Shown: positions 35,253 through 44,683, counted from the stretch's first letter. The stretch is 64,000 nucleotides of DNA from Robiginitomaculum antarcticum DSM 21748 (GCF_000365025.1 NZ_KB823012.1:310001-374000), one strand, 5' to 3'. Numbers and translations: made by a program. The notes: generated from the letters alone by a model not told the origin.

Positions 35253-37187
35253 ATGCAAAGACGCAATCTTATCATTTGGGCCATGATCATCGGCCTCGCC
35301 GTATTCATGGTAATGTCAACACAAGGCGGAAATGCCGGTGATGGCGAAAAAGTTACGTTTGCGGATATTGAAGCGATGGCTGAGGCCGGGCAGCTTGAGA
35401 AAATCACTCTGGTCGACGATAATATGTATCGCGCGAAAGCCAAAGACGGCAAAATCTATACCGCTCCCGGGGCGCGCCAGATTACCGGTTTCGCAGTCGA
35501 AGAAAAATTCAAACCGATGGGCGTCAGTGTAGATTACGCGCAGGCCTCCAAAGCCGGCAGTTTCATATCCAGCATTTTAGTCGGGCTGATCCCAATCCTC
35601 GTTCTTGTCGGGCTTTACGTTTATTTTATGCGTAATATGCAGGGCGGCGGCGGTGGCCGCGGCGGGGCTATGGGTTTTGGCAAATCACGCGCAAAATTGC
35701 TTAATGAAGAATCAGGTGGCCGCAAAACATTTGATGATGTTGCTGGCGTCGAAGAGGCTAAAGCCGATTTGACTGAGGTTGTCGAGTTTCTCAAAGATCC
35801 AACAAAATTCCAGCGCCTCGGCGCAAAAATTCCCAAAGGCGCGCTTTTAATCGGCCCGCCCGGAACGGGTAAAACCCTGCTGGCCCGCGCGGTCGCAGGC
35901 GAGGCCGACGTTCCATTTTTCACAATATCGGGTTCCGACTTTGTTGAAATGTTCGTCGGTGTCGGTGCGTCGCGCGTGCGTGATATGTTCGAGCAGGCCA
36001 AGAAAAATGCGCCATGTATCATCTTTATTGATGAGATTGACGCCGTTGGCCGTCACCGCGGCGTTGGAACATCCGGCGGCCATGAAGAGCGTGAGCAAAC
36101 GCTTAATCAGCTTTTGGTCGAGATGGACGGCTTTGAAGGCAATGCCGGTATTATACTGATTGCGGCGACAAACCGTCCTGACGTTCTGGATAAAGCGCTT
36201 CTGCGTCCGGGCCGTTTTGACCGCCAGATCGAAGTCCCGCTGCCGGATATTGCGGGCCGCGAAAAAATCCTCAACGTGCATATGCGCGACGTCCCTGTAT
36301 CCAAAGATGTAGATAGCGGCGTGGTTGCGCGCGGTACGCCCGGTTTCTCCGGTGCTGACCTTGCCAATCTTGTTAATGAAGCGGCTTTGCTCGCCGCACG
36401 CCGCAATAAGCGTAAGGTTACGGCGCGTGAGTTTGACGATGCCCGCGACAAAGTGATGATGGGGGCCGAGCGCCGCACATTGTCTATGACCCAAGAAGAA
36501 AAGGCCAATACAGCCTATCATGAAGCCGGTCACGCTATTGTTGGCCTCAATATGCCGGGCAGCCTGCCCATTCATAAGGCCACGATTATTCCCCGCGGCC
36601 GTGCATTGGGCATGGTTCAGTATCTTCCCGAACGCGACCAGATCAGTCAGTCCCGCGAAGAGATGATTGCGCGTATGGCGATGGCCATGGGGGGGCGCGC
36701 CGCAGAAGAGCTTAAATTCGGGCATGACAAAGTCACCTCCGGTGCGTCTTCTGATATTGAACAAGTGACCCGTATTGCGACCGCTATGGTCACTGAATGG
36801 GGTCTGTCTGATGTCATCGGCCCGATTGCCTATAACCATAAAGACCAGAACAGCTTTGTGCCAGGAATTGGCCGTGGCTCGTCGATCTCGCCGGAAACGG
36901 CCAGCAAGATCGAAAATGAGATCAAACGTTTAATCATGGACGCCCATCAAACAGCGACCAGCATTCTGACGAAGAAGAAAAAGCAGTGGCATGCTCTTGC
37001 TGAAGCGCTTCTCGAATATGAAACGTTGACCGGTGAAGAGATTAAAGACCTGATGAACGGGCAGCCGCCCAAACGTGCGCCGTCCGGCGGGGGCAAGCCC
37101 AGCGTCTCGGCTCTGCCGACAATGCCGAAACCTAAGCCTAAGCCCAAGCCGAAACCGCGCAAAGGCGGCGACCCCGCTCCGGCTTAA
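35253..37187 (+). CDS. ftsH: ATP-dependent membrane zinc protease FtsH
   Basis: Membrane-anchored AAA+ protease that removes unassembled or damaged membrane proteins and regulates LpxC and sigma32 in relatives. Two TM helices ([16 protein letters not shown] near residue 10; [20 protein letters not shown] near 115) flank a periplasmic domain. The cytoplasmic part has Walker A GPPGTGKT, Walker [12 protein letters not shown], a second region of homology including LRPGRFDR, and the zinc motif HEAGH ([11 protein letters not shown]). The 644-residue protein ends in a lysine/proline repeat ([10 protein letters not shown]). A long C-terminal PK tail of this kind varies between species. A strong terminator follows. 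Confidence 0.96.
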   Translation: MQRRNLIIWAMIIGLAVFMVMSTQGGNAGDGEKVTFADIEAMAEAGQLEKITLVDDNMYRAKAKDGKIYTAPGARQITGFAVEEKFKPMGVSVDYAQASKAGSFISSILVGLIPILVLVGLYVYFMRNMQGGGGGRGGAMGFGKSRAKLLNEESGGRKTFDDVAGVEEAKADLTEVVEFLKDPTKFQRLGAKIPKGALLIGPPGTGKTLLARAVAGEADVPFFTISGSDFVEMFVGVGASRVRDMFEQAKKNAPCIIFIDEIDAVGRHRGVGTSGGHEEREQTLNQLLVEMDGFEGNAGIILIAATNRPDVLDKALLRPGRFDRQIEVPLPDIAGREKILNVHMRDVPVSKDVDSGVVARGTPGFSGADLANLVNEAALLAARRNKRKVTAREFDDARDKVMMGAERRTLSMTQEEKANTAYHEAGHAIVGLNMPGSLPIHKATIIPRGRALGMVQYLPERDQISQSREEMIARMAMAMGGRAAEELKFGHDKVTSGASSDIEQVTRIATAMVTEWGLSDVIGPIAYNHKDQNSFVPGIGRGSSISPETASKIENEIKRLIMDAHQTATSILTKKKKQWHALAEALLEYETLTGEEIKDLMNGQPPKRAPSGGGKPSVSALPTMPKPKPKPKPKPRKGGDPAPA

Positions 37188-37198
37188 ATCATGACCCC

Positions 37199-37235
37199 AA
37201 ACGCCGCCTCTGAAATCTTCGGGGCGGCGTTTTTG
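37199..37235 (+). terminator. Intrinsic terminator after ftsH
   Basis: AACGCCGCC / GGCGGCGTT stem with a 14-nt loop followed by TTTTTG; it ends the tol-ftsH transcript. Confidence 0.85.
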
Positions 37236-37309
37236 TTAGCTCTCTTAAAACCATTGCGCGCGGCTGCGACGCGGTTTATGTCAGGCTCATTCTTTTCAAT
37301 GGGGCTTTC

Positions 37310-37912
37310 ATGTCAAAAATTCTTACACTTCTCGGCGCAGCCGCGCTTGTTCTTACGCCGGCTCTTGCTGTGCCAACCGCCAGCGCCGGGGATGCGCGCA
37401 TTGGCGTCATGCTTCACGATGTTCAAATCTTTGGCTTAGGCGGCGCGCGCGGTAAGGAAAAAAGCGAATCTATCAGCCTTGAATATGTTTTTGATCAGCC
37501 CCAGTGGCTGGACTGGGCATGGGGCGCGCGGCCTTATGTTGGCGGCTCTGTCAATTTAAGCGGCAATACCAGCCATGGCGGCGCAGGCGTGTTGTGGCGC
37601 AAAGGTTTCTTTGACAGCTTTTACGGCGAAGCCTCATTCGGCCTTGTCGTTCATGACGGCACGATCCGTGTGCCTAATCCGGCTGATGCGACTACGGCTG
37701 AAGAAGTCGCGATTCGCCAGCAGCGTAAACGCACTGAAATCGAATTTGGCTCCCGTGCTTTGTTCCGCACTCAATTTGCCGTCGGCTATGCCTGGACCGA
37801 GGAGTTTTCGACTGAATTTACGGTTGAGCATTTGTCCAATGGCAAAATTCTTGGCAATGATGAAAACGAAGGTGTGGATAGCTACGGGATTCGCTTTAAC
37901 CGCCGCTTCTAG
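37310..37912 (+). CDS. PagL-like lipid A 3-O-deacylase
   Basis: A 200-residue protein with signal peptide (MSKILTLLGAAALVLTPALA ... SAG) and an outer-membrane beta-barrel pattern: alternating hydrophobic strands with many aromatic residues, ending in the C-terminal Phe of outer-membrane proteins (IRFNRRF). The acyloxyacyl hydrolase/PagL hallmark, a His-x-Ser-Asn motif, is seen in EHLSNGKILGNDEN. PagL removes the 3-position acyl chain from lipid A; the activity is inferred from the family. The gene lies between two terminators, so it is probably monocistronic. Confidence 0.85.
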   Translation: MSKILTLLGAAALVLTPALAVPTASAGDARIGVMLHDVQIFGLGGARGKEKSESISLEYVFDQPQWLDWAWGARPYVGGSVNLSGNTSHGGAGVLWRKGFFDSFYGEASFGLVVHDGTIRVPNPADATTAEEVAIRQQRKRTEIEFGSRALFRTQFAVGYAWTEEFSTEFTVEHLSNGKILGNDENEGVDSYGIRFNRRF

Positions 37913-37995
37913 GCCGCATTTTCCTTGCGCTTTAGATTCGCCAAAGGCGGTGAATTTAGCTATGGCATGTAAAAGCCGACAGGATTAAATCTATA

Positions 37996-38029
37996 GGCGC
38001 GAAGCGGGCTCGCTTTGCGCCGCTTTTTT
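37996..38029 (+). terminator. Intrinsic terminator just upstream of purA
   Basis: GGCGCGAAGCG / CGCTTTGCGCC stem (11 bp including one G-U pair), GGCT loop, then GCTTTTTT. It ends 11 bp before the purA ATG, so purA is either transcribed from a promoter inside this region or the hairpin acts as an attenuator. Confidence 0.75.
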
Positions 38030-38040
38030 GTGAGTAAGCT

Positions 38041-39333
38041 ATGGGCAATGTAGTCGTCGTAGGATCCCAATGGGGAGACGAAGGTAAAGGTAAAATCGTT
38101 GACTGGCTGTCCAGCCGCGCCGATGTTGTTGTCCGCTTTCAAGGGGGTCACAATGCCGGTCATACTCTGGTGGTTGATGGCACGACCTATAAGCTCTCCT
38201 TACTGCCCAGCGGCATTGTGCGCGGCAGCAAGATGTCTGTCATCGGCAATGGCGTTGTCATTGATCCATGGGCTTTAAAATCCGAGATCAAGCGCATACG
38301 CGATCAGGGCGTCCATATCGGACCTGACGCTTTGTTGATTTCTGACACTGCGTCACTGATCCTTCCCATACACGGTGAGCTTGATGCAATCCGGGAAAAC
38401 CGCGCTGATGGCGTTAAAATTGGTACGACCCGCCGCGGCATTGGTCCGGCGTATGAAGATAAAGTGGCCCGCCGTGCCATCCGCGTCTGTGATCTCGCCG
38501 ATGAGTCGCATTTGCGCGAGCGCGTAGATAATTTGCTACATCATCATAATGCTCTGCGCATCGGCCTCGGCCACGACGCCGTTGACGCCGCGCAGTTGAC
38601 GCAAAAGCTCCTCGACATCGCGCCGAGCGTTCTGCAATTTGCAGGACCCGTCTGGCATCATCTTGATGAGGCCAGCCGCGCAGAAAAGAAAATCCTGTTT
38701 GAAGGCGCGCAGGGGGCCATGCTCGATATTGACCACGGCACGTACCCTTTTGTGACCAGTTCTAACACCATTGCAGGTCAGGCTGCCGCGGGTTCCGGAA
38801 TGGGGCCGCGCGCACTCAATTACGTTTTGGGCATTACCAAAGCGTATACGACCCGCGTCGGCGAGGGGCCTTTTCCAACAGAGCTTCACGATGAGATCGG
38901 ACAGCGTCTCGGCGAACGTGGCCATGAATTTGGCACAGTTACAGGGCGACAACGCCGCTGCGGCTGGTTTGATGCCGTCATGGTGCGCCAGGCGATCATT
39001 ACGGGTGGAATTGACGGTATAGCCCTGACGAAACTGGACGTCTTGGACGGACTGGCCGAACTTAAAATCTGTACGGGTTATAAGCTGAACGGCAAGATCA
39101 TCCGCCGCTTTCCCGCGGGCATGTCCAATCAGGCGGCAGTGACTCCGATTTATGAGACTATGCCGGGCTGGAGCGGATCAACGCAAGGTGCGCGCAGTTG
39201 GGCTGAACTGCCGGCCGAAGCGGTCAAATATGTCCGGCGTCTTGAAGAGGCGACAGGCTGTCCCGTAGCGGTTCTATCTACATCGCCGGAACGCGAAGAC
39301 GTTATTTTGATCCGCGATCCGTTTAAGGGCTAG
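38041..39333 (+). CDS. purA: Adenylosuccinate synthetase
   Basis: First committed step of AMP synthesis: IMP + aspartate + GTP to adenylosuccinate. The 430-residue protein starts [20 protein letters not shown] with the GDEGKGK P-loop, followed by [49 protein letters not shown], [20 protein letters not shown], [16 protein letters not shown], and the C-terminal aspartate-binding loop [11 protein letters not shown]. Nothing is missing. A terminator sits directly before the start and the leader is very short. Confidence 0.97.
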   Translation: MGNVVVVGSQWGDEGKGKIVDWLSSRADVVVRFQGGHNAGHTLVVDGTTYKLSLLPSGIVRGSKMSVIGNGVVIDPWALKSEIKRIRDQGVHIGPDALLISDTASLILPIHGELDAIRENRADGVKIGTTRRGIGPAYEDKVARRAIRVCDLADESHLRERVDNLLHHHNALRIGLGHDAVDAAQLTQKLLDIAPSVLQFAGPVWHHLDEASRAEKKILFEGAQGAMLDIDHGTYPFVTSSNTIAGQAAAGSGMGPRALNYVLGITKAYTTRVGEGPFPTELHDEIGQRLGERGHEFGTVTGRQRRCGWFDAVMVRQAIITGGIDGIALTKLDVLDGLAELKICTGYKLNGKIIRRFPAGMSNQAAVTPIYETMPGWSGSTQGARSWAELPAEAVKYVRRLEEATGCPVAVLSTSPEREDVILIRDPFKG

Positions 39334-39490
39334 GCTACCCATCGCTGTGCACCAATCTCGCGCGTCTTAGCGTAACCAAGTCTGCGCGATCTTATCACAC
39401 TTACACTTTGACAGGTGACAATTTTGTGTATTTGCGCCGAGTCATGAGACTGATACATTTATAAAAATTTTGATGATTTAAGGTGAAACC

Positions 39491-40660
39491 ATGGACGGAT
39501 ATAACGAAACGATTGCGACGAATGCCGATGTGCGCAGCGATGTCCAGGATCGTTACGGCGCGGGCGCAAAGGAGTTTGAAGCAGCGCTGTGTTGTCCGAT
39601 CGATTATGACCCACAATATCTGAAAATTATTCCCGAAGAAGTCATCGAACGTGATTATGGTTGCGGCGACCCTTCACGGTATGTGCGCGAAGGCGATACG
39701 GTTTTAGACCTGGGCTCGGGCGGCGGTAAAATCTGCTTCATCGCCAGCCAGATTGTCGGACCGGAAGGCAAAGTTATCGGCATTGATATGACTGATGATA
39801 TGCTGGAGCTGTCGCGCCGTATAGCGCCTGTTATTGCCGAGCGCGTGGGCTATGCCAATGTTGAGTTTAAGCGCGGCCATATCGAAGATCTGAAAACCGA
39901 TCTGGATGCGCTTAATAGCTGGCTGGCCAAAAACCCGGTGAAATCCGCCGGCGACATGGAGCGCATGGAAGAAGAGATTTTGCGCATCGGTCAGGACATG
40001 ACAATGGTGCCGGATAATAGCGTCGATGTTATTGTCTCCAATTGCGTGCTTAATTTGGTGTCTGATTCAAAAAAGAAGCAGATGTTTGCCGAAATGTTTC
40101 GCGTTCTTAAAGTTGGTGGCCGCGTGGCTGTATCCGATATTGTGTCTGACGAAGACAGCTCTGAATCGCTTAAAAACGACCCCCGTTTGTGGTCGGGCTG
40201 CATTTCCGGCGCCTTGCGTGAAGACGAATTTTGTACGGCACTGGAAGAGGCCGGTTTCCACGGTGTGTTCGTTGATAAATTCGAATATGAGCCATGGCAA
40301 ATTGTTGAAGGCATCGAATATCGCAGCGCGACCTATCTGGCCTATAAGGGCAAGCACGGCCCGTGTTTTGAAAAAAACCAGGCTGTGATTTACAAAGGCC
40401 CGTTCCGCCAGATTAAAGATGATGACGGGCATACTTTTATGCGCGGCGTGCGTAGTGCTGTCTGTGCAAAGACCTTTGATCTGTTAAAGCGTGAACCTTA
40501 TGCCGATTTATTCTATTTTGTAGAACCCGCTGTCGAAGTGACCGAGACAGTAGATTTTCAGAATAATTGCAGTGTCCGCCGCCGCGATCCGCAGGAAACC
40601 AAACTCGGTAAAGCTAAAATTACCAGCGATCCGAGCCAGCGCGAAGAGAGCTGCTGTTAA
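39491..40660 (+). CDS. ArsM-like SAM-dependent methyltransferase
   Basis: A 389-residue methyltransferase. It has the SAM-binding motif DLGSGGGKICFIASQIVG, GIDMTDDMLELSRR and FRVLKVGGRVAVSDIV. Cysteines are placed as in arsenite methyltransferases: a CC pair at 34-35, YGCGDP (C58), SNCVLNL (C185) and GCISGAL (C237). Known ArsM enzymes use three of these cysteines to bind As(III). A C-terminal RGVRSAVCAKTFDLL region and a terminal SCC tail also match ArsM. Methylation of arsenite is therefore likely, though selenium or other thiophilic substrates cannot be excluded. No arsR, arsB or arsC lies nearby. A TTGACA motif upstream (~39413) may be the promoter. A terminator follows. Confidence 0.8.
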   Translation: MDGYNETIATNADVRSDVQDRYGAGAKEFEAALCCPIDYDPQYLKIIPEEVIERDYGCGDPSRYVREGDTVLDLGSGGGKICFIASQIVGPEGKVIGIDMTDDMLELSRRIAPVIAERVGYANVEFKRGHIEDLKTDLDALNSWLAKNPVKSAGDMERMEEEILRIGQDMTMVPDNSVDVIVSNCVLNLVSDSKKKQMFAEMFRVLKVGGRVAVSDIVSDEDSSESLKNDPRLWSGCISGALREDEFCTALEEAGFHGVFVDKFEYEPWQIVEGIEYRSATYLAYKGKHGPCFEKNQAVIYKGPFRQIKDDDGHTFMRGVRSAVCAKTFDLLKREPYADLFYFVEPAVEVTETVDFQNNCSVRRRDPQETKLGKAKITSDPSQREESCC

Positions 40661-40679
40661 GAGCTATCACCTAAATCAA

Positions 40680-40704
40680 AGCCCCGACATGTTCGGGGCT
40701 TTTT
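40680..40704 (+). terminator. Intrinsic terminator after the ArsM-like gene
   Basis: AGCCCCGA / TCGGGGCT perfect 8-bp stem, CATGT loop, then TTTT. Confidence 0.85.
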
Positions 40705-40801
40705 GTGCTTCGGCCCTTATTGCTAAAAAAACATCATGCCGTCATAGTTTTGCCACGTCGATTAGGTTAAAAGGGAAGAAACCAGCCTTCAGGGGAGAGC
40801 T

Positions 40802-41194
40802 ATGATGAGCCGAAACCTATGCCTTGCCGCCTTAATTGCGTCGATAACTGTGACTGCCGCCTGTAAAACCGTGCCTGAGCCCGAGCCCGCGCCGATCACG
40901 ATTAAGACAGAGGCGATGACATGTACGCCGACTGATACATTAGAGCGTCAGGTTATTCCGGCTGTTATCAAACGCGGATTTTACATCACCGGCGTCGAAG
41001 ACGAACCGCAATATGTGACGGACCCTGAGACAGGTGAAGTGAAAGAAATTCCAGTCGGGGCGCACAATAAAGTCCCATATGAGCGCGTAATTGAGCCTGA
41101 ACAGATCATCTGGGTGAATGCTGACGGCCAAGTCGTCACTGATATTTGCCTGTCCGATGGTGAAACGCCGGAAAGCTCTATCCCGGGGCAGTAA
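40802..41194 (+). CDS. Hypothetical lipoprotein with an IPAV-type motif
   Basis: A 130-residue protein with a lipoprotein signal (LCLAALIASITVTAAC; lipobox TAAC) after MMSRN; start at 40802 or one codon later, both after AGGGGAGAGCT. The mature part is acidic and proline-rich (KTVPEPEPAP), then CTPTDTLERQVIPAVIKRGF. That stretch faintly resembles the (V)ERxIPAVxK repeats of the giant protein in block B. It continues with PETGEVKEIPVG and ends with a NADGQVV strand. I do not recognise a family. It opens a run of four small envelope genes (40802-42524). Confidence 0.6.
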   Translation: MMSRNLCLAALIASITVTAACKTVPEPEPAPITIKTEAMTCTPTDTLERQVIPAVIKRGFYITGVEDEPQYVTDPETGEVKEIPVGAHNKVPYERVIEPEQIIWVNADGQVVTDICLSDGETPESSIPGQ

Positions 41195-41258
41195 ACCGAT
41201 TTAGACCTTTTCGCTTAGGGCTTAAATTGTTACCATTAGGTCTAAAGCGGAGACCGGA

Positions 41259-41579
41259 ATGGACATAATTTTAACCAATACCTCGACCCTACCGGGGCGT
41301 GAGGTAGTCAAACATCTTGGTCTTGTGCAGGGCAATACGGTGCGCACCAAACATTTAGGCCGCGACATTGCCGCCGGTTTTAAAAACCTTGTCGGCGGAG
41401 AACTGCGCGGTTACACCGAACTGCTCGGCGAGGCGCGGGAAGAATGTACGGCCCGAATGTTGACTGAAGCTAAAAATTTGGGTGCGAATGCGGTCATCAA
41501 TATACGCTATGGAACATCATCCGTCGCGAATGGCGCGTCGGAATTATTTGTCTATGGCACGGCAGTGATTGTCGATTAA
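41259..41579 (+). CDS. YbjQ/UPF0145 family protein
   Basis: A 106-residue protein with the YbjQ (UPF0145) signature: NTSTLPGREVVKHLGLVQGNT, GGELRGYTELLGEAREECTARM and LGANAVINIRYGTSS, forming the beta-alpha fold that assembles as a pentamer in crystallised relatives. The family is often called heavy-metal-binding but its function is unresolved. No signal peptide. The next gene begins directly after the stop, encoding a membrane-anchored homologue, so the two likely make a complex. Confidence 0.85.
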   Translation: MDIILTNTSTLPGREVVKHLGLVQGNTVRTKHLGRDIAAGFKNLVGGELRGYTELLGEAREECTARMLTEAKNLGANAVINIRYGTSSVANGASELFVYGTAVIVD

Positions 41580-42062
41580 ATGTCCGGGTGGAATCAGTTT
41601 CAAATAATATTATATATCTGGCCGGTCCTGATACTGGTTCTCGGCTATTTTACGGGTAAAATTATCGCGCAGCGACATCTTGCGCGTCTAGATCAGGCTG
41701 AAGCTGAACTGTCCCATATTCATATTTGGACAAGTCCCGCCTTTCCCGACGCCCTGCGTGGCGATTTGCCAAGAGGTGAAAGCGCACTCGTTGTCGGCAA
41801 TGTCACATTGGGTAATGATGTATTTCGATCCTTGATCGCTGCCTTTCAAAGTGTGTTCGGGCGGAACCTGTCCAGCTTCGAGGGCTTATGTAATAGAGGC
41901 CGTCGTGAGGCGATTATCCGTATGAAAATCCAAGCGGACAATCTTGGAGCAGCGCAAATCCTGCAGGTTCGTTTCGAAGGATATTCAATCCTTGGAGCAA
42001 AGGGCCGCACCGGCGGGATAGAATTTCTGGCGTATGGCACGGCGGTGTGTGCATCCGAATAA
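41580..42062 (+). CDS. Membrane-anchored YbjQ-like protein
   Basis: A 160-residue protein with one N-terminal TM helix (IILYIWPVLILVLGYFTGKI, about 10-30), a short linker, and a YbjQ-like domain: GESALVVGNVTLGNDVFRSL, FEGLCNRGRREAIIRMKIQA and 'LGAAQILQVRFEGYS'. This parallels the preceding cytosolic gene. The start ATG follows the previous stop with no gap. Likely the membrane-tethered partner of the upstream YbjQ; function unknown. Confidence 0.7.
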   Translation: MSGWNQFQIILYIWPVLILVLGYFTGKIIAQRHLARLDQAEAELSHIHIWTSPAFPDALRGDLPRGESALVVGNVTLGNDVFRSLIAAFQSVFGRNLSSFEGLCNRGRREAIIRMKIQADNLGAAQILQVRFEGYSILGAKGRTGGIEFLAYGTAVCASE

Positions 42063-42071
42063 AGGAAAATT

Positions 42072-42524
42072 ATGTTTAAAGTGTTTTATGTATTGCCGGT
42101 TTTAATGCTTTCTGTAGCGGCCTGCGATGCACCGCCTTCCGTACAGAAGGTCATAGATGCCGAAGAGGCAAAAATAGAAGCGGCCAAGCCGCGCCTTGAA
42201 AATCCTGCCCAGACCGCTGCGCAGGAGGCGGGGCGTGAATTCTATGACCTTTATGTGAAAGGCGATTGGGCCGCGCAGGGCGCCTGTGACAGTAGCGCCA
42301 AATGGACGTTTGAGGCTGACAAATTCATCACATCACAAAACCGCACCTGCCGCTTCGCGGTTGCAGAAGAGCTTCCCGACGGCAGTATTGCTGTTGCGGG
42401 ATATTGTCCGCGTATACAGCTTGATGAAGAAGCGGTCGTCATGCGGATTACCCGCACTGCGCCGGATCAAATTGTGATTAATAGCGATTTTGGCGGTGGC
42501 CCACTGGTCAAATGCGCTGGCTAA
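42072..42524 (+). CDS. Hypothetical lipoprotein
   Basis: A 150-residue protein with lipoprotein signal (MFKVFYVLPVLMLSVAACDA; lipobox VAAC), then an alpha-helical acidic stretch (KVIDAEEAKIEAAKPRLENP), followed by a mixed domain with four cysteines (GACDS, RTCRF, GYCPR and the terminal VKCAG). These could form two disulphides in the periplasm. I do not recognise a family. It begins 10 nt after the YbjQ-like gene, and GGAAAATT precedes the ATG, so it is probably in the same operon. Confidence 0.6.
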   Translation: MFKVFYVLPVLMLSVAACDAPPSVQKVIDAEEAKIEAAKPRLENPAQTAAQEAGREFYDLYVKGDWAAQGACDSSAKWTFEADKFITSQNRTCRFAVAEELPDGSIAVAGYCPRIQLDEEAVVMRITRTAPDQIVINSDFGGGPLVKCAG

Positions 42525-42606
42525 TGTGGTCATGCGGCGCGCACAGATTGACCCCGATCGTATAAGAAATTTCCGCGCCTTCATTCAGACTTTGAAGGCA
42601 GGGCAA

Positions 42607-43053
42607 TCACATTTTATGCCGCGTTGCACTCTCAAACGCTAAGACCTCATCCGCTAAAGCTTTATGCAGGGCTGCGGAGCGTGTTTTGATCTCATTTGCA
42701 TCCATCGGCGTCAGCGGTGAATGCCCCCAGACGGCGCCCGGCCAAGCCGGATCTTCTGCCCGCCGGACAATGTGGTGAACATGGAGTTGCGGCGTCATAT
42801 TGCCGAGCGCGGCGACATTCATTTTATCACCGCGAAACACCGCCATCATCGCGCGGCACAGCGCGCGACTTTCCACTGTAAGCTGTCCATGTTGGTTCTC
42901 GCTAAGCTCATAGGCATCTTTAACGCCTTCAAGCCGCGGAACGAGAACGCACCAAGGATAAGCGGCATCATTGATCATTAAAAGCCGCGAGAGCGTAAAA
43001 TCACCCAGCCACAAGCCATCGCGGGACAGATCAGAATGAAGTTTAAATGTCAT
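42607..43053 (-). CDS. HIT-family protein
   Basis: A 148-residue protein with the histidine triad: LGNMTPQLHVHHIVRRAEDP contains the H-x-H-x-H motif in the variant LHVHH, preceded by a strand pair as in Hint/HinT proteins, with DAAYPWCVLVPRLEGVKDAY in the N-terminal half. HIT proteins hydrolyse nucleotide-linked bonds such as AMP-lysine; the substrate here is unknown. It is transcribed from the same strand as the radical SAM gene upstream but separated by 38 bp. Confidence 0.88.
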   Translation of the reverse strand: MTFKLHSDLSRDGLWLGDFTLSRLLMINDAAYPWCVLVPRLEGVKDAYELSENQHGQLTVESRALCRAMMAVFRGDKMNVAALGNMTPQLHVHHIVRRAEDPAWPGAVWGHSPLTPMDANEIKTRSAALHKALADEVLAFESATRHKM

Positions 43054-43091
43054 TTCAAAACCCTAATCTCTAACGGCGTGACTGGCCAGAG

Positions 43092-44234
43092 TTAGATATC
43101 AAATAAATCTTTTTGTCCTGACACCGATGAGGGGATACGAAATTGCGTGCAATCCAGACTATGGCGTGAATGCGCGCTGGACTCCTGGCTGACCAGTCCG
43201 GTGCGGCGCTGACACAGCGCATAGCGTTGCGCGATAAGCTGCGCGAAGGGGGTTTTAACCTCGCCGCCGCGAGACCATGCCGGATCGTAATCCTTGCCGC
43301 CATTCATGGTGCGGATATGGTTCATAATGCGTTTGGCGCGGGCAGGGGCAAACACCTCTAGCCATTCCTGAAATAGCGGACTGACTTCCTGCGGCAAGCG
43401 CAATATTGTATAAGCGCTATAGCTCGCGCCAAGCGAGACGGCTCGCTCCATAATGCTCTCAAGCTCGCTATCGTTAAGTCCCGGTATCATCGGGCCTAGC
43501 ATAATACCCGTAGAAACACCGGCATCGGCCAGTTTTTTTAAGGCTTCAAAGCGGTTCTCCGGCGTTGGGCAGCGCGGTTCCATCGCGCGTGCCAGTGCGC
43601 GGTCTTGCGTCGTGATCGAGATCATACAGCGCGTCAGGTTTTTCTCGCCCATCGGCGCGAGAATATCCAAATCACGCGTAATTAAATCGGACTTGGTTAA
43701 AATAGAAACCGGGTGATGAAAGTCTGAGAGGACTTTCAAAACGTTTCGAATAATTTCCATACGCCGCTCAATCGGCTGGTAGGCGTCCATATTCGTGCCG
43801 ACAGCGATTGAGCGGACTCGGTAATTGGGATTGCACAATTCCTTGATCAATAATTTTGGCGCGTCGGGTTTAGCAAAAAGACGGGTTTCAAAATCCAGAC
43901 CCGGAGATAAGCCGTGATAGGCATGGGTCGGCCGCGCAAAACAATAAATGCAGCCATGCTCACATCCGCGATAGGGATTGATAGACCGGTCAAACCCGAC
44001 ATAGGGACTGGTCACTTTATTGATAATCGTTTTGGGTTTTTCAATTGTGACAGTTGTGCGCCGTCCGATGCGGTCATCATCGGCGAGGCTGTTCCATCCA
44101 TCGTCAAACCGCTGACGCTGCACCGGCTCATAACGGCCGCTGTCATTACTGCGGGCTGCGCGTCCTTTTTCACGTAAAGGGTTTTCGGTGCCGCGCTTTG
44201 GCGGCGTAAATGGTATAAAATGGGGCGAGGTCAT
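43092..44234 (-). CDS. Radical SAM protein of the PA0069/Rv2578c family
   Basis: A 380-residue radical SAM enzyme with the iron-sulphur motif CEHGCIYCFARPTHAY (CxxxCxxC) after FDRSINPYRG, a GLSPGLDFETRLFAKPDAP segment, and a partial TIM barrel including ILTKSDLITRDLDIL and ISITTQDRALARAMEPRCPT. Members of this family are relatives of spore photoproduct lyase; their reaction is unknown. An exact SOS box (44273-44287) lies 39 bp before the start, which suggests a DNA-damage function. A long C-terminal extension after the barrel ends in SVSGQKDLFDI. Confidence 0.88.
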   Translation of the reverse strand: MTSPHFIPFTPPKRGTENPLREKGRAARSNDSGRYEPVQRQRFDDGWNSLADDDRIGRRTTVTIEKPKTIINKVTSPYVGFDRSINPYRGCEHGCIYCFARPTHAYHGLSPGLDFETRLFAKPDAPKLLIKELCNPNYRVRSIAVGTNMDAYQPIERRMEIIRNVLKVLSDFHHPVSILTKSDLITRDLDILAPMGEKNLTRCMISITTQDRALARAMEPRCPTPENRFEALKKLADAGVSTGIMLGPMIPGLNDSELESIMERAVSLGASYSAYTILRLPQEVSPLFQEWLEVFAPARAKRIMNHIRTMNGGKDYDPAWSRGGEVKTPFAQLIAQRYALCQRRTGLVSQESSAHSRHSLDCTQFRIPSSVSGQKDLFDI

Positions 44235-44272
44235 AGGATGATTATCCTAGGACTATAATCCTTATTAGTCTA

Positions 44273-44287
44273 GAACAAAAATAGAAC
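44273..44287 (-). promoter_or_regulatory. SOS box (LexA site) upstream of the radical SAM gene
   Basis: On the minus strand GTTCTATTTTTGTTC fits GTTC-N7-GTTC exactly, 39 bp upstream of the start codon. Also 64 bp upstream of the divergent SemiSWEET gene, so either gene could be controlled. Confidence 0.75.
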
Positions 44288-44350
44288 ACTCTGTGGATAG
44301 ATTTATATATTCAATCTTGCCGTATCCATTCACGCGCCCTAAACAGCCCT

Positions 44351-44683
44351 ATGACCAATGTTGAAATTCTGGGCTATATCGCAGCCGCATTGACCACGGC
44401 CAGTTTTGTACCCCAGGCCGTGCTTGTGATCCGCACGCGCCGTACGGGCGGCATATCGCTTCTTATGTATACGCTGTTTACGTTAGGGGTCGCGCTATGG
44501 CTGGCTTATGGAATAGCGACGCAGGCTATGCCGATTATCGTAGCAAATCTGATCACGCTCATCCTTGCAGGGACAATTTTGTTCATCGCTGCCAAGGCGC
44601 GATTTTCACGTCGCGGCACATTGCAGGCGAGAGCGCCCGGAACGCCGTTAGAGCCCGATCAAAACCCGGATATTCAGATTTAA
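44351..44683 (+). CDS. SemiSWEET family sugar transporter
   Basis: A 110-residue membrane protein with three TM helices: VEILGYIAAALTTASFVPQAVLVI, ISLLMYTLFTLGVALWLAYGI and MPIIVANLITLILAGTILFIAA. It has the PQ motif (FVPQAVL) in TM1 and the Gly/Asn residues typical of SemiSWEET (half-size SWEET) carriers, which form dimers that move sugars down gradients. The C-terminal tail is basic and Pro-rich. Substrate unknown. The gene is divergent from the radical SAM gene and close to its SOS box. Confidence 0.88.
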   Translation: MTNVEILGYIAAALTTASFVPQAVLVIRTRRTGGISLLMYTLFTLGVALWLAYGIATQAMPIIVANLITLILAGTILFIAAKARFSRRGTLQARAPGTPLEPDQNPDIQI

